Assembly: GCF_006438825.1 (NCBI RefSeq)
Contig: NZ_RCZP01000043.1
Location: 1-41,992, forward strand
Source: Muricoccus nepalensis
Lineage (GTDB): Bacteria > Pseudomonadota > Alphaproteobacteria > Acetobacterales > Acetobacteraceae
Reading direction: 5' to 3'
DNA length: 41,992 bases
Of this stretch, positions 31,279-40,228 are shown piece by piece; the first letter of the stretch is position 1, and each line of letters begins with the position of its first letter. A model generated the notes under the pieces. The model saw nothing but the letters and a program-made list of their open reading frames with translations. It did no database searches and was not told the DNA's origin. The translations under genes and the position numbers were made by a program.

Positions 31279-33539
31279 AGAAACTCGCCAAGCCCGCCCT
31301 GCTGCTGGGCTATCTAGCGGCGATGCCCTTCCTCTGGGTCGGCCTAGCCTCCCTCGCCTTCCTGGCGGGCACGCAACTGTGGGGACATCCGGCGATCCCG
31401 CGCAACACCTACCTGTGGCAATGGCTCGAATACCGGCATGACTTCGGACGGAACATCGTCACAAGCCTTTGGTTGGCGATCAGCGCCGTGCTGGTCGCCC
31501 TGCTGCTGCTCGTCCCCTTCATCAGCATGTGGATGTCGCGAAGCTCCAAAAAAAAACTTTTCGGGATCACGTCCTGGCTGACGCGCGCTGAAGGGACGGC
31601 CGACGGCCTGCTCTGGTCGAAGGACCCGCCGGGGGATGCGGTGATCCTGGGGAAGGACGGGAGTGAATACGTCTGCCTGCCGGGCGAGGAACACGTCGCG
31701 TTGCAAGCGCGTACCCGCCGCGGCAAGGGCGTGTCGTTCGTTGTCCCGAACTGCCGGCGGTGGGGCGGCTCGCTGCTGTGCTTCAGCGTGAAGGATGACG
31801 TCGCCCGCACCGCAGCCGCCGAGCGCCGCGCACTCGGGGACGAGGTTTTCCTGTTCCACATCGGCTCCCCCAGTGGGAAGAGCCATCGTTGGAACCCGTT
31901 CAGTTTTGTGCGTGCGAACTCTCCCCTTGCCTTCTCCGACATCCAAAAGGTGATGTTTTCGGTCGTGCCTCCGACGAAATCCCCGAACCCGTTCTGGGAC
32001 AATGCCGCGCGGCGCATGGGCACGGCCGTCGCAACCATCCTCTACGAGACGCCGGGCATCACGCTCAACATGAGCGCGGTGCTGCGGACGCTCGGGCGTC
32101 CCGACTGGCGCAAGCACATCTCAGAGCTGATCGACACGGCCCGCCGGGAGAAGCGCCCCTACCCCGCTTTCGCGGTCAACAACCTCATGGGCTGGATCGA
32201 GCACAAGGACGCCGAAACTGCCGACGGCGTGCAAGTGACGCTCACAACGTCCCTTTCGCTGTGGGACCTCCCTGAGATCGCTGCGATAACCGAGAGCAGC
32301 GACTTCGACCTCCGCGCGATCCGGCAGCGGCGCATGTCGATCTTCATCGTCGCGCAGCCGAGCGACATCGAGCGATACCAGCGTCTCTACCATATGTTCT
32401 TCGAGCAGTTCATCTCGATCAACATGCGGGAGGAATACCCCGTCACGCGGAAGGTGGTCGGGCACCTCAACCGCTTCTGGACCTGGTACTGCGGCCGTCC
32501 CTCGGAGACAGCGCCCGCGAGCACGCTAAAGCACAAGACGCTCGTGATGCTGGACGAGTTCTGGGCTCTTGGCAGCATCAAGGCGCTGTCCAACGCCGTC
32601 TCCTATACGGCCAGCTACGGTTTCCGCCTCGCCTACGTCGTCCAGTCGAAGGCCCAGACGGTCGAAGCCTTCGGCAAGGACGCCGCCGCGAACCTCTTCC
32701 TGAACCTTGGCGCCGAACTCGTCTTCAGCGGCACGGACGCGGAGACGGCCAAGGAAATTTCCGAGCGGATGGGCAACAACACGGAGACGGAGAAGACCAA
32801 GAACGCCCCGCGCTTCCTCGCTTGGTTCAAGCCGTCCCGGCAGACGGAGAGCGAAGCCCTTCGGCAGCGCGCCCTCATGCTGCCGCAGGAGATCACGCGC
32901 ATGAACTCCCAGGAGATGATCATCCTCCGGCCGGGGCTCATGCCGGCGAAGTGCAACCGAATCCTCTGGTACGAGGACCCTCTGTTTGCCGATAGCGGGA
33001 TGCCCGCCCCTTCCTGGCCGACCCTGGACATTGTGGTCGAGCGCGACGCCAAGGAGGCGAGCAAGGCGGCCGAGGACCTGCGGGAGCAGGCCGAGGCGCT
33101 GAGCGGCGCCCTTGCCGGGGCCGTGGCGCAAGCCGAGGCCGAAACCGCCGCACTCGAGGACGAGGCCAAGGCCGCTGCCGCCCGTGCGGCAGCGGCGGCC
33201 GAGGTCGTCACCATGGCCGAGCTCGACGCCACCGAGGCGGCGCAGGAGGCAGCCGAAGCCGCCGAAGCCCTGCGGGTCGCCAAGCAGGACGCCAACGAGG
33301 CCCGCGCCGCGGCGAAGGCCAAGGACCTGGCACCGGACGCGCAGGAGGTGGCCAACGCGGCGGCCGACACCACCGCCATCCGGGCAAAGGACGCGGCACG
33401 TGAGGCGGCTGCAGCGCAGCAGAAGGCCTCGAATGCCAAGGCGGAGCTGAGCCGAGCCCGGCGTGAGGCGCAGCGGCTCGGCCGCCGCGCGGAGGCATTG
33501 GAGCGCGCCGTTGCACGCCGGAAGGGGACGGATAAGTGA
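31275..33539 (+). CDS. virD4: VirD4/TraG coupling protein with long Ala-rich tail
   Basis: 754 residues from ATG 31275 inside the virB11 stop. Two membrane segments (about 8-35 and 65-88). Walker A is TRRGKGVSFVVPN (about 145-157) and Walker B LVMLDEFWALGS (about 420). It delivers the relaxase-DNA complex to the channel. About 170 C-terminal residues (from roughly 590) are Ala/Glu/Arg-rich coiled coil, a long extra tail that may choose substrates. A run of nine A residues (31548-31556) codes for Lys within the gene. Confidence 0.93.
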   Translation: MKKLAKPALLLGYLAAMPFLWVGLASLAFLAGTQLWGHPAIPRNTYLWQWLEYRHDFGRNIVTSLWLAISAVLVALLLLVPFISMWMSRSSKKKLFGITSWLTRAEGTADGLLWSKDPPGDAVILGKDGSEYVCLPGEEHVALQARTRRGKGVSFVVPNCRRWGGSLLCFSVKDDVARTAAAERRALGDEVFLFHIGSPSGKSHRWNPFSFVRANSPLAFSDIQKVMFSVVPPTKSPNPFWDNAARRMGTAVATILYETPGITLNMSAVLRTLGRPDWRKHISELIDTARREKRPYPAFAVNNLMGWIEHKDAETADGVQVTLTTSLSLWDLPEIAAITESSDFDLRAIRQRRMSIFIVAQPSDIERYQRLYHMFFEQFISINMREEYPVTRKVVGHLNRFWTWYCGRPSETAPASTLKHKTLVMLDEFWALGSIKALSNAVSYTASYGFRLAYVVQSKAQTVEAFGKDAAANLFLNLGAELVFSGTDAETAKEISERMGNNTETEKTKNAPRFLAWFKPSRQTESEALRQRALMLPQEITRMNSQEMIILRPGLMPAKCNRILWYEDPLFADSGMPAPSWPTLDIVVERDAKEASKAAEDLREQAEALSGALAGAVAQAEAETAALEDEAKAAAARAAAAAEVVTMAELDATEAAQEAAEAAEALRVAKQDANEARAAAKAKDLAPDAQEVANAAADTTAIRAKDAAREAAAAQQKASNAKAELSRARREAQRLGRRAEALERAVARRKGTDK

Positions 33540-34132
33540 GCGAGAACATGACACCGAAGCCGGGCAGCGTGGCGGCCTTCAAGCAGCGCGCCGAGGCCTA
33601 CCGCATGACGCGCGAGCTTCCCGGCGGCCAGGAGTATGCCGGGATGATGTGGAGCGTCGGCCGTCCGAGGGACGCGGCCGAAGAGATCGGCGCCCATGTG
33701 GACAGCATCCGCGCGAACCCCGTGGCAGTCGCCATGGTCGAGAAGGCCCATCCGGGCCTGCTCGCCTTGGCCGAGGCGGATCGGAAGCAATACGCGACCG
33801 AGGCCAAGGAGCAGATCGACATCGTGAAGATGGGTCAGTGGTCGTCCACGATGGATGGCTCCTACGAAACCCGGATCCTGGTGGGGAAGTCAGACCGCGG
33901 CTTTCACCCTGCCGTGGAGAAGTCCTTCCAGGGCGGCGACAGCAACGGCGTCGCCTGGGGGAAGCCGATGCCGTCGCAGCAAAGCGCCGAGATGATGGCG
34001 ACCCGCGCCGAGACCATCTGGCACAACCGGTATGAGGGGATCGCCTTCAGCATGAAGGCCGGGAAGGAAGAAGCCTTGGTGGCGCGGCCCCTCGCCATGG
34101 CGCAGGCGAAGGCACCGCGCCAGCGCCTCTAG
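33536..34132 (+). CDS. Conserved T4SS-linked hypothetical protein
   Basis: 198 residues from GTG 33536, overlapping the virD4 stop (GTGA), so it is the last gene of the transfer transcript. Soluble, with a GGQEYAGMMWSVGRPRDAAE segment, a YATEAKEQIDIVKMGQW helix and a RAETIWHNRYEGIAFSM C-terminal part. I do not recognise a family. Position suggests help to the coupling protein or relaxase. It ends facing the convergent relaxase gene, with a 4-base overlap. Confidence 0.65.
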   Translation: MSENMTPKPGSVAAFKQRAEAYRMTRELPGGQEYAGMMWSVGRPRDAAEEIGAHVDSIRANPVAVAMVEKAHPGLLALAEADRKQYATEAKEQIDIVKMGQWSSTMDGSYETRILVGKSDRGFHPAVEKSFQGGDSNGVAWGKPMPSQQSAEMMATRAETIWHNRYEGIAFSMKAGKEEALVARPLAMAQAKAPRQRL

Positions 34133-37100
34133 CGGCGCATCCGGGGCCCCTGGCGGCCCTGGGTTCTGGGGAGGGCATTGGGAGGCGGCGTCCGAGAGGG
34201 CGCCGCCTTTTGCGTGCGCGCCGCGGGAGCAGAGGACGGCGCGCGGCCGACGATCTCGGCCGGGCGGGACGGCTCGGAGAGCCCCATGCGCTGCGTCACG
34301 GTTGCCCGGGTGACGTCGGCCCCATACTTCACCCGGAAATCGTTCCAATCCGTCCCCTTGTCGCGCGCATGGCGCTCCTGATCGAGCGGCGGCGCGATGA
34401 CCGTGGCCCGGCCGACGGCATCGGCGGCGTCATTGGCCTTGGTCAGCCCTGCATTCGGCAGCGGCGGGGTGCGGTCGGGGAGATGGTGGTCGTTGTCCGC
34501 GAAGAAGACGATGGGACGCTCGGGGCTGGCCGTGCGGATCGCCGTCGCCACCGCCTTCAGGTTGGACGTGTCCAGCGCCATCGCCACTGGCAGGCCGCTC
34601 GCGCGGCGCGCGTCCCAGGCCGTCGCGAGCCCTTCCGCGATGCCGATCGGACCCTCGCCAGCGGACGAGCCGATCATGAAGAAGACCCCGTTCTTGCGGG
34701 CGCCGGCCAGGTAGAGCTTCGTCCCGTCGGGCTTGATCGTTTGCAGGTTCAGCAGCGCGCCATCGAGCGAGCGCAGCGGGACGAGCAGATTGCCCCGCGC
34801 GTCCTCGCGCAGCCCGTCGGGGACTTCGGTGATCCCCTTGGCTGCGAGATAGGCGTTCTGCGCCGTCGCGGGGCGGCCCCTCCCGTAGAGGTCGGCCGCC
34901 TTCTGCGCCCCGGCCTTCTCGCTCTGCTGCTGCGCGAACTGGTTGGCGGCCTGGGTCGCGGCCGACCGCTCTGCCAGGCGGCGGGCTTCCTCCGCGCTCA
35001 TCGGGACGTAGGTGCCGGTCGCCTTCCACGTTGAGCGCGTGCCCGCCTTGTAGTTCCAGATGATCCCGTTCGGCACGCCTTCGTCATAGAACGCCTTGTA
35101 GGCACCCGACTTGCGAGCGCCCTTGTCGCCATCGACCTTTGACGGGTGCCGCACGCCATCCATGATCGGCAGACCCTCGACCAGAAGACCCGCCTGCTGC
35201 ATGGCGTCGGCGAACTGCTGCTGCGCCTCGACCTGGGACACCTGAACGCGCATCCGGGGGCCGCGCGCCGCCGGACGGGGCGCCTGTCGGGGGCGCGCGG
35301 GGGCAGGGGGCGGCGAGGCAGGAGGCGTCAGCCCGGCCGCCTCGATCACGTCGCCCTGCCGGTGCAGGGTGATTTGAAGCTGCTCGACCACCGGCTCCAA
35401 GGCGCGTTCCTGGCGGGTGATCTCCTGCTGCTGGCGCACCGTCGTCTCGGCGAGCCCGCCGTGCTTGCGGGCCTGCCGGCGGATCATGCCTCCCTGGAAA
35501 GCCTCGCGCGCCTTGTTGAAGGTCGCGGTCGCGCCCGCCATCAGCTTCAGCACGGACGCCTTGATCGGCTCGCGCTTCAGATTGGCGACAAGGTTCTTCC
35601 ACACAGCGGCTTCCAGCTCCTGCGCGGTCAATTCGGGGGCATTCAGCGGGCGCTTGGCCGACACTTGTTCGACCTCCGCGCCGAAGCTGCCAATCAGGTC
35701 GGCGCTGACGGTTTGGCGCGAGAGGCCGACGTGCAGCATGAAAAGGTTCACACCCCGCGAGCCCGAGGGCATCGACATGATGGTGTGATCGCGGGTCGCG
35801 CCCTGGTCGGAGTTGATGGTGCGGACGTCGCCATAGGTCAGCTTGATCCGGCCCGTGTCCTCGTCCGTCAGTTGGCCCCACGGGATGAAGGCGGCCTTGT
35901 TGCCGGGCGTCTCCACCACGATCCCGCTGCGGCCGGGAAGCTCGGATTGGCGCACTTCCAGGACCGTCAGGACGCTCCCGTTGTCTCCCACGAAGGCTTC
36001 GATGCTGCGGCCGTTCTTCGTCTCGAACTGCCCGCGCGTGCGCTCGAAGAGGCGCACCCGGTCGCCGGGCGCCAGGTTCAGCGTCCACTCGCCGCCGCGC
36101 CCATCGGTCCCGTCTAGGCTGATCGCGTCCCGGCCGACCTCGCCGCGGCTCTGCCTGATCTCCCGGATCGCCCTGCTGATCGCCAGCGCGTTCGCGTTCG
36201 TGTCAGTCGCCACGCCGACCCGAAAGCCCGGCTGATCCTTGTATTGCTCGACCTTCTCGGCCCACCGCTGGGCCGTGGCCTTCACCACGTCTTCATACTC
36301 GCCGTGGACCAGCCAGGCCTCGCCCTTGTCGCGCTTGATGTCGAGCGCGCCCTGGACGTCGCCGTGGCGGATCATCGCCACCAGCTTCTGCTCTTCCTCC
36401 GACTTCTGCCGGATCGCCTTGAGGACCTGGGGGATGTGATCGGCGCCAAGAGCCGCTTCGAGGACGTCCATGACGTTCCCTGCGGCTATGCTCTGGCATT
36501 GGCGGGCATCGCCGACCATGACGATCTTGAAGCCGATCTTCTCGCGCAGCTCCATCAGCTGCAGCATCTGCCGCGTGCCGATCAGCGCGAACTCGTCCAG
36601 CACCACCACCGAGCGGCGGTTGAGCAGGCCGGGGTTCTCGGTGACGCGGGAGAGGAAGGGGTCGAGCGCCCACACGCGCTGCCCCTTCACGCCGGCATCG
36701 AGCAGGGCGTTCGCCTGCCGCCATGCCTGCGCGACGCCCCAAACCTCCTGCTTGTTCTCCGTCCAGGCGGCGACCATCGGGGTCAGCAGCGTCGTCTTCC
36801 CGACCCCGGCGCCGCCAATCGCCACCGCCACCCGGCCCTCGCCGCCGAGCTTGTAATAGGCCGCGGTCTGGCCCTCGTTGAGCGCGGCGGGGCCGGGGCG
36901 CCCGAGCAGCTTCCCCAGGCGCGCGGGTTCGAGCATCGCGTCCAGGCGGTCGCGGGAGAGCCCGCCGCCCATCTCGGGCCGGGCGGCGTTGCGGATCAGG
37001 GCGACAAGGCGCTGCTCCTGATCGCGGTGCAGGGCCGTCGTGACCATGGTGTTTTGCGGGCGCAGGCGGTCGCCGCCGAGGGGCATCAGGAGCCGCGTGC

Positions 37101-38448
37101 GCTGCCCGTCCTGATCCACGCCGTCGCGGACGAGCATCTTGGCGACCACGCTCACGTCGTCGGTGTGGGTGAGGGCGCCGGCGGCCATGAGGCCCTGCGC
37201 CGCCGCCATGCGGACCTGCGAGCCGGTGAGAACGGCATCCGTCTCGAACATGGCCGCGAGGATCGGCCGCGCCGCCTCCGCGCCCGCCAGCTGCCGTTCC
37301 TCATGGGAGAGGGAAGGGGCGGGGGGCTCCATCGTCATCAGGCTCGACGGCTTCCACCCCATCGCTTCGGCCTGGCGCAGCCAGTCCTCGACCGAGGCGA
37401 GGTCGTCGCCCTTGCCCTCCCGGCCTTCCTTGATCGCGGCCTTGAGGATGGCGACGCGCTGGTCCCCGCCGAGGGCCTGCCAGTCCAAGCCGAGGGTGCG
37501 AGCGTAGGAGCGCGCGGCCTCCTGGCCGTTCATCGTGCGCTTGGAGAACTCCTTGGCGACCGCATCGGGGATGCCCGGCAGATCCACGGTCAGGGTGTCG
37601 GGGTCCATGCGGGTCGGGACGCCGAGGCCCCGAAGCTCGCGCTCGAGGACGGCTTGATAGACCGCCCCGAACTCCTTCACCCGCTTGGCGAAGCGCGTCG
37701 TGTCGATGGACACCACCCGCCCGCTCTCCGTCAGCATGACGTTCATGAGCAGGCTGTGGGTGTGAACCTGGGGGTCCCCGCGCGTCAGGGGGACCGTGTA
37801 AATCTCGTCCGTGACAACCCCCGTGGTGGGGTCGCGCCGCGTCACGCGGGCGGTTGGGCGGGCCGTGAAGTGGTCGATCTGGACGAAGCCGAGGCGGCCC
37901 TTTTCCAGCCCGTTCCCCTCGTCCTTGCCGTGCCCGAAGGTCGCGAAAGCGATCTCCTTCTCGACGTAGGCCAGCATCTCGGCCGTCGCCGTGCGGTGCG
38001 CCTGTAGGTAGGCGTTCCTTTCCGCGTCGGTCGCCGCGGTGAACCACGCGAGCGATACCTTCTTCGGCACCGACGTCGTGAGGTCCATCCAGGCCGTGCG
38101 GAAACGCTCGCCGCCGTCCTTGTGCTTGTAGGTGCGGACGTCGCGCTGGGAGCCGGGGAGGGGGGTGCCGTCGGCCCGCAGCCCGCCGAGCAGGTTGCCC
38201 AATTCCTCCCGCGTGAGGGGGCGCGAAGTATCCACCGCGAGAATAGCGGCGATGTCCGGCGGCATTCCCTCGATGGCGCGCGGGATCGAGCCCATGCCGC
38301 TGTTGAGGGCGTCGTCTGTCCCCGAGCGGCGGGCGTAGTAGTCCGCGACCCGCATCTGATCGGGGGTCAGGGTTTGCTCCAACAGGTGTCGGACGTAGGC
38401 CTTAGCCTGCTCCACACCGCCGGGCGTCCCCTGCCGGAAGGTCAGCAT
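34129..38448 (-). CDS. MOBF (TrwC/TraI-type) relaxase-helicase with C-terminal Toprim part
   Basis: 1439 residues. Relaxase domain (about 1-330): ADYYAR with Tyr37/Tyr38 as likely nucleophiles, and DPQVHTHSLLMN (about 224-235) supplying the metal-binding histidines. RecD-like helicase: Walker A AIGGAGVGKTTLL (about 540-552), Walker B VVLDEFALIG (about 612-621). The C-terminal 240 residues contain a Toprim-like set: PIGIAEGLATAWDA, PIVFFADNDHH and GTDWNDF. R388 TrwC lacks such a primase-like part. It should nick oriT, unwind and possibly prime the strand in the recipient. Read against the virB operon and preceded by a small accessory gene. Confidence 0.92.
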   Translation of the reverse strand: MLTFRQGTPGGVEQAKAYVRHLLEQTLTPDQMRVADYYARRSGTDDALNSGMGSIPRAIEGMPPDIAAILAVDTSRPLTREELGNLLGGLRADGTPLPGSQRDVRTYKHKDGGERFRTAWMDLTTSVPKKVSLAWFTAATDAERNAYLQAHRTATAEMLAYVEKEIAFATFGHGKDEGNGLEKGRLGFVQIDHFTARPTARVTRRDPTTGVVTDEIYTVPLTRGDPQVHTHSLLMNVMLTESGRVVSIDTTRFAKRVKEFGAVYQAVLERELRGLGVPTRMDPDTLTVDLPGIPDAVAKEFSKRTMNGQEAARSYARTLGLDWQALGGDQRVAILKAAIKEGREGKGDDLASVEDWLRQAEAMGWKPSSLMTMEPPAPSLSHEERQLAGAEAARPILAAMFETDAVLTGSQVRMAAAQGLMAAGALTHTDDVSVVAKMLVRDGVDQDGQRTRLLMPLGGDRLRPQNTMVTTALHRDQEQRLVALIRNAARPEMGGGLSRDRLDAMLEPARLGKLLGRPGPAALNEGQTAAYYKLGGEGRVAVAIGGAGVGKTTLLTPMVAAWTENKQEVWGVAQAWRQANALLDAGVKGQRVWALDPFLSRVTENPGLLNRRSVVVLDEFALIGTRQMLQLMELREKIGFKIVMVGDARQCQSIAAGNVMDVLEAALGADHIPQVLKAIRQKSEEEQKLVAMIRHGDVQGALDIKRDKGEAWLVHGEYEDVVKATAQRWAEKVEQYKDQPGFRVGVATDTNANALAISRAIREIRQSRGEVGRDAISLDGTDGRGGEWTLNLAPGDRVRLFERTRGQFETKNGRSIEAFVGDNGSVLTVLEVRQSELPGRSGIVVETPGNKAAFIPWGQLTDEDTGRIKLTYGDVRTINSDQGATRDHTIMSMPSGSRGVNLFMLHVGLSRQTVSADLIGSFGAEVEQVSAKRPLNAPELTAQELEAAVWKNLVANLKREPIKASVLKLMAGATATFNKAREAFQGGMIRRQARKHGGLAETTVRQQQEITRQERALEPVVEQLQITLHRQGDVIEAAGLTPPASPPPAPARPRQAPRPAARGPRMRVQVSQVEAQQQFADAMQQAGLLVEGLPIMDGVRHPSKVDGDKGARKSGAYKAFYDEGVPNGIIWNYKAGTRSTWKATGTYVPMSAEEARRLAERSAATQAANQFAQQQSEKAGAQKAADLYGRGRPATAQNAYLAAKGITEVPDGLREDARGNLLVPLRSLDGALLNLQTIKPDGTKLYLAGARKNGVFFMIGSSAGEGPIGIAEGLATAWDARRASGLPVAMALDTSNLKAVATAIRTASPERPIVFFADNDHHLPDRTPPLPNAGLTKANDAADAVGRATVIAPPLDQERHARDKGTDWNDFRVKYGADVTRATVTQRMGLSEPSRPAEIVGRAPSSAPAARTQKAAPSRTPPPNALPRTQGRQGPRMRR
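34184..34211 (+). terminator. Possible terminator of the transfer operon
   Basis: GGCGGCG (34184-34190) pairs with CGCCGCC (34201-34207), followed by TTTT (34208-34211). It lies about 50 bases after the last plus-strand gene, inside the 3' end of the opposing relaxase gene. Confidence 0.55.
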
Positions 38449-38455
38449 GGGGAGG

Positions 38456-38740
38456 CTACTTCCGCGCCGCCATCAGCTTCGCCACGTCGGCCAGGACCGC
38501 CGTGTTCTGGGCGAGCCCGTCGGCGATCCGGCGCAGCTCGGCGGCGATGTCGGACGGCGGCGGCTCGGCGCTGACGGCTGCGGAAAGGGCCTTCATCTCT
38601 TCGATCAGGGTCAGCAGCGCCTCCTGCCACTTCGTCATTGCCCCCGTCTGGGCCTCCACCGCCTCGATGATGTCCTGATCCCGCTGCGCCGATTCGAGCG
38701 TCAGGGCGAGCAGGCGATCCAGTTTGCTGCCGTCTTCCAT
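38456..38740 (-). CDS. Small coiled-coil accessory protein of the relaxosome
   Basis: 94 residues from ATG 38740, with GGGGA upstream; the longer frame to 38971 overlaps the intergenic region and is not used. Helical: KLDRLLALTLESAQRDQDII, MTKWQEALLTLIEEM, ELRRIADGLAQNTAVLADVA. It lies 7 bases before the relaxase, in the place of trwA in R388. TrwA is an RHH protein, and no such fold is visible here, so the role is inferred from position. Confidence 0.65.
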   Translation of the reverse strand: MEDGSKLDRLLALTLESAQRDQDIIEAVEAQTGAMTKWQEALLTLIEEMKALSAAVSAEPPPSDIAAELRRIADGLAQNTAVLADVAKLMAARK

Positions 38741-38954
38741 GAGTGTCCCCGTTGTCTCCTCTTGTGACCCTCTTATCACCCGAAGGGTGGAATGGTCTGT
38801 AGAAATCTGGCCATCGCGATACCCCGTCAGGATAGTGCTTGACTGACCCCGCAAAGGAAACGCAAATGACCCCGATAAAGGCAGCGTGAGAGAGTGCGGC
38901 CGCGCCCCCGGTCTAGCGTGCCCCTGGAGACGATGCAGAGAGGCCTTGGATGGC
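38741..38954. other. Putative second oriT / divergent control region
   Basis: 214 bases between the divergent relaxosome and stb-like operons. Contains a CACCC-GAA-GGGTG hairpin (38777-38789) and two direct repeats, TGACCCCGCAAAGG (38844-38857) and TGACCCCGATAAAGG (38867-38881), 23 bases apart. TTGACT at 38839 is a possible -35. In R388 the oriT lies in exactly this place and carries StbA-binding direct repeats. No nic site was established. Confidence 0.5.
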
Positions 38955-39437
38955 ATGACGGTGGAGAACAAAGGACCTCAGGATCCGCTCCGGGCTGACC
39001 TTGCCCGGGCGGTGGGAGCCTCACGGGCGAGGTCGAAGCTGGGCGCTTGGTTTCGGGACCCCGAGAACCAGGCCTTTTTCGCGGAGCTATCCCAACGTGG
39101 CCTGGGGTGGCGGCGCGTCTCCTCGGTCCTGGTGAAGCACGGCCTCATCACAGTGAAGCCTGCGTTCCACGAGCCGGGGCCGGAGGGGGAGAAGGAGCGC
39201 GACCGCGTGGCGGCCTATGCCAAGCGCTTGTGGTTTCGGGTGCGGCCGAGGGACGCCGTGCCCCAGCAACTCCCCGCGCCGGCCGAGCTGGCCGCCAGCG
39301 CGGTGAGGCAACCGAGGGTGCGCCCGGTGGTCGCGGAAAACCCGCCCCCCGCCGCCCAGGGTGAAGCCGACCCGAGCAACGCACTTGCGCGCCTCGATAG
39401 GCAGTTGAGGCAACGAAGCGGAAGAGGGAAAGCCTGA
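38955..39437 (+). CDS. StbA-like DNA-binding protein (by context)
   Basis: 160 residues from ATG 38955; the longer frame from 38886 begins inside the repeat region. Residues 1-75 are helical and basic (ARAVGASRARSKLGAWFRD, then WRRVSSVLVKHGLITVKPAF, a possible winged helix), followed by a Pro/Ala-rich flexible tail. It is the first gene of a three-gene operon divergent from the relaxosome genes, as stbA is in R388, and probably binds the repeats at 38844-38881. Similarity to StbA is inferred from place, size and domain pattern. Confidence 0.55.
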   Translation: MTVENKGPQDPLRADLARAVGASRARSKLGAWFRDPENQAFFAELSQRGLGWRRVSSVLVKHGLITVKPAFHEPGPEGEKERDRVAAYAKRLWFRVRPRDAVPQQLPAPAELAASAVRQPRVRPVVAENPPPAAQGEADPSNALARLDRQLRQRSGRGKA

Positions 39438-40228
39438 TGGCTCGAGCGAAAGACGAACAGGATCCGGCGACCGTCGTGCCGGCGGAGGCATGGCCGCGCC
39501 TAGTGGTGCGCCGCGGGCGCGGCAGGCTAGGCGGCACCACCGCCCTGGATGCGTCGATCCAGCTTGCGCTAGCAGCGGGGCGGAATCCGATCATCGCGGA
39601 CAGCGCGCGCAATCCGACGCTCTCCTCCCTCTACGGGGCGGCCGCCACCAAGCCGGCATCGGACAGCATCACCGACGTCAACGAATGGCTGATGCGGGAC
39701 GTGCTTAACACGGCCGTGGAGGAGCGGCGCCCCGTCGCGCTCGACATGGGCGGCGGCCAGGATCAGACCCTAGATGACTTCACCCAGCACCTCGACCTGG
39801 TGGCCTTCTGCAAGGATGCCCAGCTCGATCCGGTGGCACTCTACCCACTGGGCCCGGATATGGACGACTTCGAGCACGCCTTGAAGCTCCGCGATGCCGG
39901 CTATTTCTCGCCGGAGAAGGTGCTCCTGGTGATGAATGAGGGGGTGCTCCGCCGCGGCGAGGATCCGCATGGCGCCTTTGGCCAGATCCGCCAGCATCCG
40001 GAGTTCCTGAGCTGGGTGAAGGCCGGCGCCAAGCCGATTTACATGCGGTCCCTGGCGGCGCTGCCCGATATCCGGAAGCTGGGTCTTTCGCTCAATGAGG
40101 CGGCGAAGGACCAGCCCGCGCCCGACGGCCGCAAGCTGGGTTACGCCAAGGCCTGGATGACGCGCGCATGGCTCCGCGACTTCGAGGCGGGCATTGCCGA
40201 GGCCGGAGCGGTGGATTGGCTTCTGTGA
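39437..40228 (+). CDS. StbB-like P-loop protein with degenerate Walker A
   Basis: 263 residues. The beginning RRGRGRLGGTTALDASIQLA, then PIIADSARNPTLSSLYG, and VALDMGGGQDQTL follow the order of a ParA/MinD-like fold (Walker A, A', Walker B). The P-loop has GRLGGTT with no lysine, so ATP hydrolysis may be lost or altered. StbB of R388 is in the same superfamily and favours conjugation over stable maintenance. Starts on the last base of the upstream stop codon and overlaps the next gene by 4 bases. Confidence 0.65.
   Translation: MARAKDEQDPATVVPAEAWPRLVVRRGRGRLGGTTALDASIQLALAAGRNPIIADSARNPTLSSLYGAAATKPASDSITDVNEWLMRDVLNTAVEERRPVALDMGGGQDQTLDDFTQHLDLVAFCKDAQLDPVALYPLGPDMDDFEHALKLRDAGYFSPEKVLLVMNEGVLRRGEDPHGAFGQIRQHPEFLSWVKAGAKPIYMRSLAALPDIRKLGLSLNEAAKDQPAPDGRKLGYAKAWMTRAWLRDFEAGIAEAGAVDWLL

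Noticed and set aside
36244-38007. 587-codon open frame on the plus strand
   Set aside because: It is the mirror of the MOBF relaxase gene in GC-rich DNA; no domain, no ribosome site.
38827-38954. Nic site by similarity (ATAGTG or GTCTAG pieces)
   Set aside because: Such short matches are expected by chance; no full nic consensus could be placed.
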